DNA of 64,000 bases from contig CAVTSD010000010.1 in NCBI GenBank assembly GCA_963737365.1, positions 1-64,000 of the forward strand. Direction: 5' to 3'. Origin of the DNA: Roseiarcus sp963737365. Lineage in GTDB: Bacteria > Pseudomonadota > Alphaproteobacteria > Rhizobiales > Beijerinckiaceae. Position 1 is the stretch's first letter; each line of letters begins with the position of its first letter. The translations under genes and the position numbers were made by a program. Below, piece by piece: positions 9,275 to 17,584 of the stretch. A model generated the notes under the pieces. It was not told the origin of the DNA and did not search any database. It saw nothing but the letters and a program-made list of their open reading frames with translations.

Positions 9275-10834
9275 TCAGGTCAGCTCAGCCTTGCTGAGGT
9301 CGATCGGGCCGTTCGGAAAAAAGTAAACGCCTTTCATGTTCTTCGACATTCCATGGAAATTCACGGCGGAAAACAACGAAAAACTTGGAACTTTCTTCGC
9401 GATCGTCGGGAACGTCTCGGTCTGGAGGATCTTGAGCCGCTCTTCGGGCGTGGCCGCGTTGCGCTCCTTATCCAGTACGGCGTCAATTTCCGGATCGTTC
9501 ACACCGCAGATCAGCGCAGCCTTGGAGTACCAGTTCGGGCGCAGCACGAGGTCTGGCTCAGGCGACCCGGTAATCCACCCTACGTCGCACATATGACCCG
9601 GTCCCTGCCCGTCGGACCGACGGTAGATCGCCTGCTCCCAGGCGGCTGGCTCGAGAACCGAGAGTTTAACATTGAACCCTTGCTCGCCGAGCATCGCAGC
9701 GATGAGCTCGCCATATTCCTTGGTCTTGGCATAGAACCCGATCGAAGTGATATATTCGAGCTCCGGTAACCCCTTCCCTCCGGGGAACCCAGCATCGGCA
9801 AGCAGCTTTTGGCTGAGTTCGGGGTTGAACTCCGGATAACCGGGGATGTCGGTGAACCCCCATTTCATCGGGGAAATATAGCAGCTCGACGGCTGAGCGG
9901 CGTCGCCCATCAGCGCCAGAATCTGCTGACGGTCGATCGCGTGACAGGCGGCCTGGCGGATCCTGACATCGTCGAACGGCGGCTTGTTGCAGCGGAAGTG
10001 GAGATACTTGTTCTCCGTTGAGAGGCCACGATGGACGGCGACGTTGGGATTCTTGGCTAACGTCTGATACTGCTCCGGCTCCAGCCGTTCGATAATCTGA
10101 TATTGACCGTTCAAGAGACCCAGCACGCGCGTGTTCGAGTCGGGCACATAGGCGTAGACGACCTCGTCTATCTTCGGTCGACCGCCGTAATAATCGTCGT
10201 TGGCGCGAATGATGTTCTTGTCGCCATCGGTCTCGATATATTTGAACGGCCCGGTCCCGTTCGGCCGCTTCTCGAGAATCTTCGGATCGGCCACATCCTT
10301 CGCGGACAGCATCGGGAGGAAGCTCGCGACGAACCAATAGGCCGATGCTGGGTAGCCGTATTTCTCAGTATGCAGCCGCACGGTGTAGGAATCGACGATC
10401 TCGACGTCGACTGGGCCCGGATACCAGGCTGCTGCAGGCCGCGAGGATTGGGATGCGTATTGCATCGTCGCCTTGACGTCCTCTGCGGTGAATTCCTTGC
10501 CGTCGTGGAACTTCACGCCCTTTCGCAGGACGAACTCGAGGGTGTTCGGATCGATCAGCTTCCAGCTCGTGGCGAGATCGGGCTGGATCTCGTCCACCTT
10601 GCCCTCCTGCATCGGCGATCGCGTAAGATGGCTGAAGATGAAGGATTCGAAACTGAGCTGGCCAAGCGTCGTATGCGAGGTCGGATCCCAGTTGCCCGTG
10701 ACCGGACCCATCGATGCGAGCACGACGGTCTTCTTGCCCTGCGCGGAGGCCGGGCCCACAAACTGGCTTGAAACGCTAAGACCAGCGGCGACGGCCGATG
10801 CGCTGCCCAGGAATTGCCGGCGTGTCTGGTCCAT
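9275..10834 (-). CDS. periplasmic solute-binding protein of peptide type (SBP family 5), Tat-exported
   Basis: The 519-residue protein starts MDQTRRQFLGSASAVAAGLS: a twin-arginine T-R-R-x-F-L motif, a hydrophobic stretch and an AQG-type cleavage region. The mature part has SBP_bac_5 signatures, including EFVLRKGVKFHDGKEFTAED near residue 95. The family binds oligopeptides, but also opines, nickel chelates and glycosides. It is first in the minus operon, with the permease 45 bases downstream. A DeoR-type palindrome lies about 120 bases upstream of its start. The ligand is unknown. Confidence 0.92.
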   Translation of the reverse strand: MDQTRRQFLGSASAVAAGLSVSSQFVGPASAQGKKTVVLASMGPVTGNWDPTSHTTLGQLSFESFIFSHLTRSPMQEGKVDEIQPDLATSWKLIDPNTLEFVLRKGVKFHDGKEFTAEDVKATMQYASQSSRPAAAWYPGPVDVEIVDSYTVRLHTEKYGYPASAYWFVASFLPMLSAKDVADPKILEKRPNGTGPFKYIETDGDKNIIRANDDYYGGRPKIDEVVYAYVPDSNTRVLGLLNGQYQIIERLEPEQYQTLAKNPNVAVHRGLSTENKYLHFRCNKPPFDDVRIRQAACHAIDRQQILALMGDAAQPSSCYISPMKWGFTDIPGYPEFNPELSQKLLADAGFPGGKGLPELEYITSIGFYAKTKEYGELIAAMLGEQGFNVKLSVLEPAAWEQAIYRRSDGQGPGHMCDVGWITGSPEPDLVLRPNWYSKAALICGVNDPEIDAVLDKERNAATPEERLKILQTETFPTIAKKVPSFSLFSAVNFHGMSKNMKGVYFFPNGPIDLSKAELT

Positions 10835-10951
10835 CGTTTACCCACTCCCTTCAACGCTCAGGGTCCGCGCTGAAGCGGCGCCCTGATTTGCTTAGCCACC
10901 GGCGCACATCAAAGGCACCGTCGCTCCACTGCACGAACGGTAGGTCGAAAT

Positions 10952-10965
10952 CGACTGTTCAGTCA
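10952..10965. promoter_or_regulatory. candidate DeoR-repressor operator in front of the ABC operon
   Basis: CGACTGTTCAGTCA contains the dyad GACTG-TT-CAGTC. It matches the two palindromes in front of the GlpA-like operon (11844 and 11886). It lies between the DeoR stop and the binding-protein gene, where the operon promoter should be. The role is inferred from sequence similarity and position. Confidence 0.6.
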
Positions 10966-10984
10966 ACAGAAAAAATAGATGAAG

Positions 10985-11746
10985 CTATTCGGCGACGAGG
11001 AGTTCGACCCCGGCGCCGCGCAGCGCCTCGGCCATGACCGGATTGAGCGCCCGATCGGTGACGAGCCGCGCCACGCCATCCAGCGAGCAAACCTGCGCCA
11101 TCGCCACTCGCCCAAACTTACTGTGATCGGCGATCACCGTGACCCGCTCTGATTGCCGAATCATGGCCCTCGCGACGATGGCTTCCTCGACGTCGAAGTC
11201 CATAAAGCCGCCGGCGGCGTCGATCGCGCCGACGGTCAGGATCGCGTGATCGGCGCGATATTGCCGGATCTGGTCGAGCGCGACGGAGCCCAACACCTCG
11301 CCGGTTTCCCCACGATACTCCCCGCCAACGAGATGGACCCGCGCAAGCGTTCCCGGACCGTAGAGGTTTTGTGCAACTCCGACCGAATTCGTTATGATCA
11401 TCAACCGCCTATGGGCCAATTCGCGCGCGAGCGCATGCGTGGTCGAGCCCGTGTCGATCATCAGGGTGTCGCCATCCTGGAAAAGACTTGCGGTCGTCCG
11501 GGCGATGCGCTCTTTGGCGTCGGCGTTCTCGATCAGCCGCTCGCGGAATGGCGCTTCGGCGGCGGTCTGCTGCTTCTGGGCTCCGCCATGGACCCGTCGC
11601 AGCAGGCCGCGCGCGTCGAGCTGGGCCAAATCGCGCCGCACGGTTTCGCGAGAGACACTGAAGCGGGATGCAATGTCCTCCACCTTCAGTTCGCTTTGTT
11701 GTCGGGCGAGTTCGAGAATCGCGCCGCGCCGCTGCTCCGGAATCAT
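10985..11746 (-). CDS. DeoR/GlpR-family transcriptional repressor
   Basis: The N-terminal winged helix-turn-helix is IASRFSVSRETVRRDLAQL, followed by RGLLRRVHGGA, the standard DeoR signature. The C-terminal effector domain contains GDTLMIDTGSTTHALARE, ITNSVGVAQNL and VIADHSKFGRVA, as in GlpR-type sugar-phosphate sensors. ATG 11746 is preceded by GAGGGG at good spacing; an upstream frame to 11806 lacks this. The length from there (253 residues) is normal. It sits between the two catabolic operons and reads away from the GlpA-like gene. The effector is probably a phosphorylated product of one of the two FGGY kinases (inference). Confidence 0.92.
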   Translation of the reverse strand: MIPEQRRGAILELARQQSELKVEDIASRFSVSRETVRRDLAQLDARGLLRRVHGGAQKQQTAAEAPFRERLIENADAKERIARTTASLFQDGDTLMIDTGSTTHALARELAHRRLMIITNSVGVAQNLYGPGTLARVHLVGGEYRGETGEVLGSVALDQIRQYRADHAILTVGAIDAAGGFMDFDVEEAIVARAMIRQSERVTVIADHSKFGRVAMAQVCSLDGVARLVTDRALNPVMAEALRGAGVELLVAE

Positions 11747-11843
11747 AAAATCCCCTCGTTCATGCCAGTTTGTCCCATGAAAAACGGTCCCAGGCTTCGT
11801 CCCCAAAATCGGGCTTGCGAAAATTCGAGGCGCCAGCCTATCA

Positions 11844-11857
11844 TGACTGAGCAGTCA
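11844..11857. promoter_or_regulatory. candidate DeoR operator 1, GlpA-like operon
   Basis: TGACTGAGCAGTCA has 6-base arms TGACTG/CAGTCA around a 2-base centre. It is spaced exactly 42 bases from the next palindrome, about four helical turns, suggesting cooperative binding on one DNA face. It overlaps the alternative upstream start codon at 11843. Confidence 0.65.
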
Positions 11858-11884
11858 TGCCCACGAAATGAGCTTATCAAATCT

Positions 11885-13294
11885 ATGACCGTTCGGTCAC
11901 CGCATCCGAGCACGTTCGACATCGCGGTGATCGGCGCGGGCGTCGTCGGTTGCGCAGTCTTCCGCGAATTCGTCCTCGCCGGAGCGCGCACGATCATTCT
12001 TGAGCGCGACGCGGACTTTCTCAACGGCGCGAGCAAAGGCAATAGCGGCCTGCTTCACACGGGATTCGACGCTCAGCCTGACACTCTCGAGGCGAAATGC
12101 GTGCGGGACGGCTACCGGACCTATGGCGAGATCCATGAGCGGCTGAATCTTCCGCTGCGGAGGACCGGCGCCCTTGTCATCGCCTGGACGGAAGACGAGG
12201 TCGCGAAACTGCCGGCAATCATCGCGCAGGCCCGCGCGAACGCGGTCGATGTTCGTTCCCTGAGCGCGGCCGAGGTCCGCAGCGAGGTGCCTGATCTCAA
12301 CAATTCGGCGAAAGGGGGAATCCTAGTGCCGGGAGAATCCGTCATCGACCCGTGGTCGGCGCCGCTCGCCTACCTGCTGCAAGGACAAGCGAATGGCGGC
12401 GTCGTACTGCGCAACGTAGAGGTGGGCGACGGCCGCCTCGCCGATGGGACGTGGTCGCTGGACGTGGCGGGCGGCAGTGTCGTGAAGGCGTCGGTTGTGG
12501 TCAACTGCGCGGGAAACTACGGCGATCTCGTTGAGGCCATAGCGAGGCCAAGTCCATTTCGTATCCGTCCGAGGAAAGGTCAGTTCGTCGTATTCGACAA
12601 GACCGCGTTCGGGCTCGCGCCCCGCATTCTTCTTCCCGTGCCGAGCGCGCACACGAAGGGGGTCGTGGTCGGCCAAAGCGCCTTCGGAAACTTGATCGTT
12701 GGCCCCACCGCCGAAGATCAGGACGAACGCCGGATCGCAACGGTCGAGGAAGCGACGCTCGCTGCTCTTATCGCCGAGGGATCGCGCATCGTGCCCGCGC
12801 TTGCGCAACATTCAGTCACCGCTGTCTATGCGGGCCTGCGTCCCGCGACGCAGTTCAAGGATTACCAGATCGAGGCTTTGTCCAACGAGCGGTGGATCAC
12901 GGTCGGCGGCATTCGTTCAACTGGCCTTACGGCGTGCCTTGGCATCGCCCGTCATGTTCGCGAATTGTACGAGGATCGCTTTGGCGCGCTCTCCGGCGGC
13001 GGGGCCATTCGGTGGACGCCCGTCTCCAATCTCGCCGAGGATCGCCCTCGCGCCTATCAGGAGAACGGGCGATCGGCCATTGTCTGTCATTGCGAGTTCG
13101 TGACGGAAGGAGAGATCGAAGCGGCGTTCCAGGATCCGCTTCCCGTCGCGACCCTAGGAGGGCTGCGGCGCCGTACCCGCTGCATGATGGGCCGCTGCCA
13201 AGGTTTCTACTGTACGCGCCGCATCTGCGAGCTTGCCGCAGGACGTATCCCTGAACTGCCAGGGACCGCGGTTAGTCGGGGGAACAGCGGCTGA
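11885..13294 (+). CDS. GlpA-like FAD-dependent dehydrogenase with C-terminal BFD-type iron-sulfur domain
   Basis: This is a DAO-fold flavoprotein. The FAD-binding start is DIAVIGAGVVGCAVFREF, then GNSGLLHTGFDA, as in glycerol-3-phosphate dehydrogenases of the GlpA group. The C-terminal region has a BFD-like [2Fe-2S] pattern, IVCHCEFVTEGEIEAA then RCMMGRCQGFYC. Related enzymes oxidise sn-glycerol-3-phosphate or similar polyol phosphates to the ketone. ATG 11885 gives 469 residues; ATG 11843 in the same frame would add 14 and has a slightly better GAGG upstream, so the start is uncertain. It is first in a five-gene plus-strand operon. Its neighbour begins at its stop codon (TGATG). Confidence 0.85.
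   Translation: MTVRSPHPSTFDIAVIGAGVVGCAVFREFVLAGARTIILERDADFLNGASKGNSGLLHTGFDAQPDTLEAKCVRDGYRTYGEIHERLNLPLRRTGALVIAWTEDEVAKLPAIIAQARANAVDVRSLSAAEVRSEVPDLNNSAKGGILVPGESVIDPWSAPLAYLLQGQANGGVVLRNVEVGDGRLADGTWSLDVAGGSVVKASVVVNCAGNYGDLVEAIARPSPFRIRPRKGQFVVFDKTAFGLAPRILLPVPSAHTKGVVVGQSAFGNLIVGPTAEDQDERRIATVEEATLAALIAEGSRIVPALAQHSVTAVYAGLRPATQFKDYQIEALSNERWITVGGIRSTGLTACLGIARHVRELYEDRFGALSGGGAIRWTPVSNLAEDRPRAYQENGRSAIVCHCEFVTEGEIEAAFQDPLPVATLGGLRRRTRCMMGRCQGFYCTRRICELAAGRIPELPGTAVSRGNSG
11886..11899. promoter_or_regulatory. candidate DeoR operator 2, overlapping the start of the GlpA-like gene
   Basis: TGACCGTTCGGTCA is a dyad with arms TGACCG/CGGTCA around TT. It overlaps the ATG at 11885, so bound repressor would block initiation or early elongation if this is the start used. 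It is similar to the sites at 10952 and 11844. Confidence 0.65.
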
Positions 13295-14490
13295 TGCGGT
13301 CTGCCATCATTATTGGCGCGGGGCCGGCGGGTCTGACTGCGGCGCGGACACTCCGCGACAATGGCGTCCGGGACGTGCTCGTCCTCGAACGAGCCCCGGT
13401 GGCGGGCGGGCTCCCTCGTCACTGCGGCCACTCGGGCTGGGGCGTTTTCGACTTCAAGCGCATCTTGACTGGACCGTCTTACGCCGAACGCCTGATCGAG
13501 GCGGCGCGCGGCGTTGAGATCATCGCCAACGCGACCGTCACCCGTATAGAACCGCAAGGGCGGATCGAGATTTCTACGCAAGCTGGGGTCGAGAAGCTCG
13601 AGGCGCGCACGATCCTGATCGCCACGGGCATACGCGAGACCCCGCGGTCAGCGCGCCTTGTCTCCGGCGCCCGACCTCGGGGAATCACGACAACCGGCGC
13701 CTTTCAGGACATGGTCTACGTCGGCGGCATGCGGCCATTTCGCCGCCCTGTCATCGTCGGGTCTGAGCTTGTTTCCTTCTCGGCGATTCTCACGGCGCGT
13801 CACGCCGGAATTCGTCCCGCCGCGATGATCGAAGAAGAGAACCGGATTGTAGCGCGACGCCCTCTGGACGTCGCCTCGCGAGCGCTTTTCGGCGTCCCAG
13901 TCCTCACCCGGACGCGGCTTCTGCGCATCAACGGCTCCGACCGTGTGGAGAGCGTGGAGATCGAGTGCGAGGGCGCGCGCTCGACGCTCGCATGCGACGG
14001 TGTGATCTTCACCGGGAAATTCAGGCCTGAAGCGGCTCTCGTCGAAGCGAGCCCCATACTCTTTGACAACCTCACCGGAGGACCTGCTATCGATTCACAA
14101 TGGCGATGCTCTGATCCCCGCTACTTCGCTGCGGGGAACGTCCTACGCCCGGTCGAACATTCCGGCTGGGTCGCGGCGGAAGGCAGGTTGGCGGCGCACG
14201 CGATCCTGAAGTCTCTGGCAGGCCGCCTGCCGGACATCAACGAAGCGATCACGCTACGCGTGGGAGGAGCCTTGCGCTACGCCTATCCCCAACGCCTCCT
14301 GCCGAACGACGGCCCGATCACGATTTTCGCTCGCGCAGCGCGGGCTCACATAGGTTTCTTGCGCCTGAGGGCCGGCGGCGAGACGCTCGCGACGCGACGT
14401 ATCAGCGCGCTTCCTGAGCGACGGCTCGCCCTCACGTTTCCCGGCGAACGCCTGCGCGGCCATCGGGACGCAGTCGTCACGCTGGATTGA
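13294..14490 (+). CDS. FAD/NAD(P)-binding oxidoreductase, GlpA partner type
   Basis: The 398-residue protein has a Rossmann start IIIGAGPAGLTAARTLRDNG and a second nucleotide-binding region near the ATGIRETPR segment. GLPRHCGHSGWGVFDF and LTGPSYAERLIEAA are typical of flavoproteins encoded beside GlpA-like dehydrogenases and of opine or cyanide-synthase type oxidase subunits. It probably forms an electron-transferring complex with the upstream BFD-containing flavoprotein (inference from family and gene order). Its ATG shares one base with the upstream TGA, so translation is coupled. Confidence 0.82.
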   Translation: MRSAIIIGAGPAGLTAARTLRDNGVRDVLVLERAPVAGGLPRHCGHSGWGVFDFKRILTGPSYAERLIEAARGVEIIANATVTRIEPQGRIEISTQAGVEKLEARTILIATGIRETPRSARLVSGARPRGITTTGAFQDMVYVGGMRPFRRPVIVGSELVSFSAILTARHAGIRPAAMIEEENRIVARRPLDVASRALFGVPVLTRTRLLRINGSDRVESVEIECEGARSTLACDGVIFTGKFRPEAALVEASPILFDNLTGGPAIDSQWRCSDPRYFAAGNVLRPVEHSGWVAAEGRLAAHAILKSLAGRLPDINEAITLRVGGALRYAYPQRLLPNDGPITIFARAARAHIGFLRLRAGGETLATRRISALPERRLALTFPGERLRGHRDAVVTLD

Positions 14491-14505
14491 AGGAGCGACA
14501 GAGAG

Positions 14506-15981
14506 GTGCCGTCGATACTCGCCATCGATCAGGGGACCACTTCGACAAAGGCTTACGCTAGCGTCGACGGCGCGCCCGCGACATTCGTCGGAAGTCGCGC
14601 GCACCGGCAGATTCGCCCCCATGCCGGATGGGTCGAGCATGATCCGGTCGAGATCAGCAACAATGTGTCAGAACTATTGACGCTCGCCGGCTCTTCAGAC
14701 GCGATTGGTCTCGCCAACCAGGGCGAAACAGTTGTCGCCTGGGACGCCCAGACGAAGCGCCCCGTCTACAACGCCATCGTATGGCAGGACGAGCGAACGC
14801 GCGCAGATGTGGAACGGCTTCGCAGCGCGGAACTCGAGGCGCTCACCCTCGAACGCGCCGGGCTGCCGCTGGATCCCTATTTCTCCGCTAGCAAGCTGCG
14901 CTGGCTGCTCGACAACGCAGAAGACGCGCGCAGCCTCGCTCGGGCAGGTCGGTTGCGGCTCGGCACGAGCGACGCGTTCCTGCTTGACCGGATCTGCGGA
15001 GCGTTCTGCACTGACGTCTCGACCGCCTCGCGCACGAGCCTCCTCGATCTCTCGACCCTGCAATGGGATCAAGACCTTTGCGAAGCGTTTGGCGTGCCCG
15101 TCGAGTTGCTTCCCGCCATCCTGCCGACGACGGGAATGTTCGGCGAGACCGCCGGCAAGGGCGCGATCTCCGCGAGCGTCGTCGATCAGCAGGCTGCTCT
15201 TTTCGGGCACGACTGTCGAAGGCCCGGCGAGGTAAAAATCACCTTCGGCACGGGCGCGTTCGCTCTGGGGCTGACAGGTGAAACGCCCGCGTTCGGCGCC
15301 CATTCCGGGCTCCTTCCGACATGCGCATGGCGGCTTGGGCAGGCGAAACCTGCCTTCGCTCTAGATGGCGGCGTCCTCACGGCGGGGGCGGCGGTGGAGT
15401 GGCTGAGAAGCGTCGGCCTGCTCGATACATTTGAGGAGCTCGATGCCTTCGAAGGCCCCTCGGCAGCGAGCAAGGGCGTTATGTTCGCGCCTGCGCAATC
15501 TGGTCTTGGATGCCCGCATTGGGACCGGTCGGCGCGCGGTCTCTGGATCGGAATTAACCTCGCCACGTCGCGCGCTGATCTCTGCCGCGCGGTGCTCGAG
15601 GGAATCGCCTTTCGGGCCGCGGAAGTGATCGACGCGTTCAAATCGGTCACACTTTGCACGAGGATCGCGGTTGATGGGGGTCTTACGCACAGTCGCTACT
15701 TCTGCAGCTTTCTCGCCGAAGCCCTTGAAGCTGAGATTCTCGTCGCGAAAACGACCGATGTCACCGCAGTTGGGCTCTTACAGCTAGCGGGTCTCGGGGC
15801 GTCCGTCGCCGCCCCCACGCCTAAGAGTGAGTACCGTCGCGTCGAGCCGGCGGGGGTCGTTGAGGACGTCGACCGGTATCGCTTCGCCGAAGCGCTGAGG
15901 CGCGCGTCCGGGTGGACGGACGCATCCGACAATCACGTCGTGGTCCAAACGACAAAGGCCGCGGGAGATTCAGAATGGTGA
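14506..15981 (+). CDS. FGGY-family kinase, glycerol-kinase-like
   Basis: The GTG start at 14506 follows AAGGAG. The 491-residue chain opens SILAIDQGTTSTKAY, the phosphate-1 motif. The middle part carries VDQQAALFGHD and FGTGAFALG; the C-terminal half has FALDGGVLTAGAAVEWLRS and VDGGLTHSRYFC, closest in style to glycerol kinases. It would phosphorylate glycerol or a related polyol, making the phosphorylated substrate for the GlpA-like enzyme. Its last bases overlap the GMC gene start (15975). It is distinct from the other kinase at 3734-5254, so the locus has two kinases. Confidence 0.85.
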   Translation: MPSILAIDQGTTSTKAYASVDGAPATFVGSRAHRQIRPHAGWVEHDPVEISNNVSELLTLAGSSDAIGLANQGETVVAWDAQTKRPVYNAIVWQDERTRADVERLRSAELEALTLERAGLPLDPYFSASKLRWLLDNAEDARSLARAGRLRLGTSDAFLLDRICGAFCTDVSTASRTSLLDLSTLQWDQDLCEAFGVPVELLPAILPTTGMFGETAGKGAISASVVDQQAALFGHDCRRPGEVKITFGTGAFALGLTGETPAFGAHSGLLPTCAWRLGQAKPAFALDGGVLTAGAAVEWLRSVGLLDTFEELDAFEGPSAASKGVMFAPAQSGLGCPHWDRSARGLWIGINLATSRADLCRAVLEGIAFRAAEVIDAFKSVTLCTRIAVDGGLTHSRYFCSFLAEALEAEILVAKTTDVTAVGLLQLAGLGASVAAPTPKSEYRRVEPAGVVEDVDRYRFAEALRRASGWTDASDNHVVVQTTKAAGDSEW

Positions 15982-17558
15982 CGGACGAGCATTGGGACGT
16001 TGTCGTGGTTGGCGCAGGCTCCGCTGGCGCGCCCCTTGCAGCGCGCCTGTCCGAGGATCCAGGCCGCCGCGTGCTTCTGCTGGAGGCCGGCCGCGATTGG
16101 CGCGCCGCCGAAGCTCCGCCGGAGATGCTGAGCCCGAATCCTTGCGCGATCATCATGGAGCCGGACATGCAAGCCGCGTGGCAATGGCCGCAGCTCATGG
16201 CGCGCCGCACCCCTGCGCAGGTCCCCCGCCTCTATTGGAGAGGCCGCGGACTTGGGGGAAGTTCGGCCATGAATGCGCAAATAGCGATCCGCGGGGTAGC
16301 CGACGCCTTCGACGCGTGGGCCGCGGCGGGATGCGAGGGCTGGGCGTCGTCGGACGTGCTGCCAATATTCTCCGCGATCGAAGACGATCCCGAAGCGCCA
16401 CATCCCGAGCAGCACGGACGGGGAGGCCCGATTCCAGTTTATCGCGCGCCGTTGGAAAGCTGGGGGCCGATCGATCAAGCTGTCCGGACTGCCGCTCTCG
16501 ATCTCGGTTATCCGTGGCATCACGACCTGAACGCCGCCTCGGGCGAGGGCGTCGCGTGCTATCCGATCAACAATCGCTCAGGCCGGAGAATTTCAACCAA
16601 CGAGGCTTATCTCGAGCCGGCGCGTCGTCGGCCCAATCTCACAGTCGTCGGCGAAGCGCTTGTTGATCGGGTGTTATTCGACGGGGCCATCGCGACTGGC
16701 GTGCGCGTCCGCTTGCCTGGCCAAGAATGGTGCAATCTCTCGGCGGGAGAAGTCGTTCTAAGCGCGGGCGCTGTCCACTCGCCCGGAATTCTAATCCGTT
16801 CTGGAATCGGGCCCGTCACCGTGCTGCGCGATCTCGGGGTCGTTCCCGTGCGCGATACGCCAGACGTCGGGCGCAACCTTTTGGAACATCCTATCATCCG
16901 ATTTACGGTCGCCCTGAAAGATGAATTCGCGCCACGGGACCGCGATGCGCGGCATACCAATTGCTGCGTCAGCTACACGTCCGGCATGGCGGGGGCCGGC
17001 CGCCGCGACATGCTGATGATCGCGTTCAACCACCTTGGCTTTTCCAGTGACGGTGTGGCGATTCCCGGCGCGCTGGGCGTTTCCGTCTTCCAGGCGTTTT
17101 CGCGAGGAGAAGTCCGTTTCGCTTCGTCCAATCCCGACCACGATCCGCTGGTCGAGGCAAACATGCTTTCCGATCCGCGCGACATGGAGCGAATGCGCGA
17201 CGCCCTGCGCCGCGGCGCGGAAATCGTCGGACATCCGAATCTAATCCGCATTGCGCGTTCGGTGACCCTCGGGGCGTCGGGGCTCAGCCTCGATGAAGTC
17301 TTCGCCATGGGCGAGGACGAACAGGACAACCTCATCCTGCTCGAGGCAGGCGACGCTCAACATGCCGCGGGAACGTGTCGGATGAGCGCAAGAACAGAGG
17401 CGTCGGGGGTGGTGAATCCAGACGGTTCGGTAAAGGGGGCGCAGCGCCTCCGCGTGGCGGACGCATCCATCATGCCGCTCGATTGCCGGGCCAACACCCA
17501 TTTCACATCGGTCATGATCGGCGAAGCCATCGCAGCGCGCATGAGGGGCGCCGCCTAA
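15975..17558 (+). CDS. GMC-family FAD-dependent alcohol oxidoreductase
   Basis: The 527-residue protein has N-terminal DVVVVGAGSAGAPLAARLSE, then RGLGGSSAMNAQIAIRG (GMC signature 1), and a C-terminal active-site pair of histidines in AQHAAGTCRM and CRANTHFTSVM. GMC enzymes such as choline or glucose dehydrogenase oxidise primary alcohols or sugars. I start at ATG 15975, just before the conserved fold, overlapping the kinase end by 7 bases; longer upstream frames lie inside the kinase. In this operon it may oxidise an alcohol group of the imported compound (inference). Confidence 0.88.
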   Translation: MVTDEHWDVVVVGAGSAGAPLAARLSEDPGRRVLLLEAGRDWRAAEAPPEMLSPNPCAIIMEPDMQAAWQWPQLMARRTPAQVPRLYWRGRGLGGSSAMNAQIAIRGVADAFDAWAAAGCEGWASSDVLPIFSAIEDDPEAPHPEQHGRGGPIPVYRAPLESWGPIDQAVRTAALDLGYPWHHDLNAASGEGVACYPINNRSGRRISTNEAYLEPARRRPNLTVVGEALVDRVLFDGAIATGVRVRLPGQEWCNLSAGEVVLSAGAVHSPGILIRSGIGPVTVLRDLGVVPVRDTPDVGRNLLEHPIIRFTVALKDEFAPRDRDARHTNCCVSYTSGMAGAGRRDMLMIAFNHLGFSSDGVAIPGALGVSVFQAFSRGEVRFASSNPDHDPLVEANMLSDPRDMERMRDALRRGAEIVGHPNLIRIARSVTLGASGLSLDEVFAMGEDEQDNLILLEAGDAQHAAGTCRMSARTEASGVVNPDGSVKGAQRLRVADASIMPLDCRANTHFTSVMIGEAIAARMRGAA

Positions 17559-17584
17559 CCAATCGAGGATTCGGAGCGAGGACT

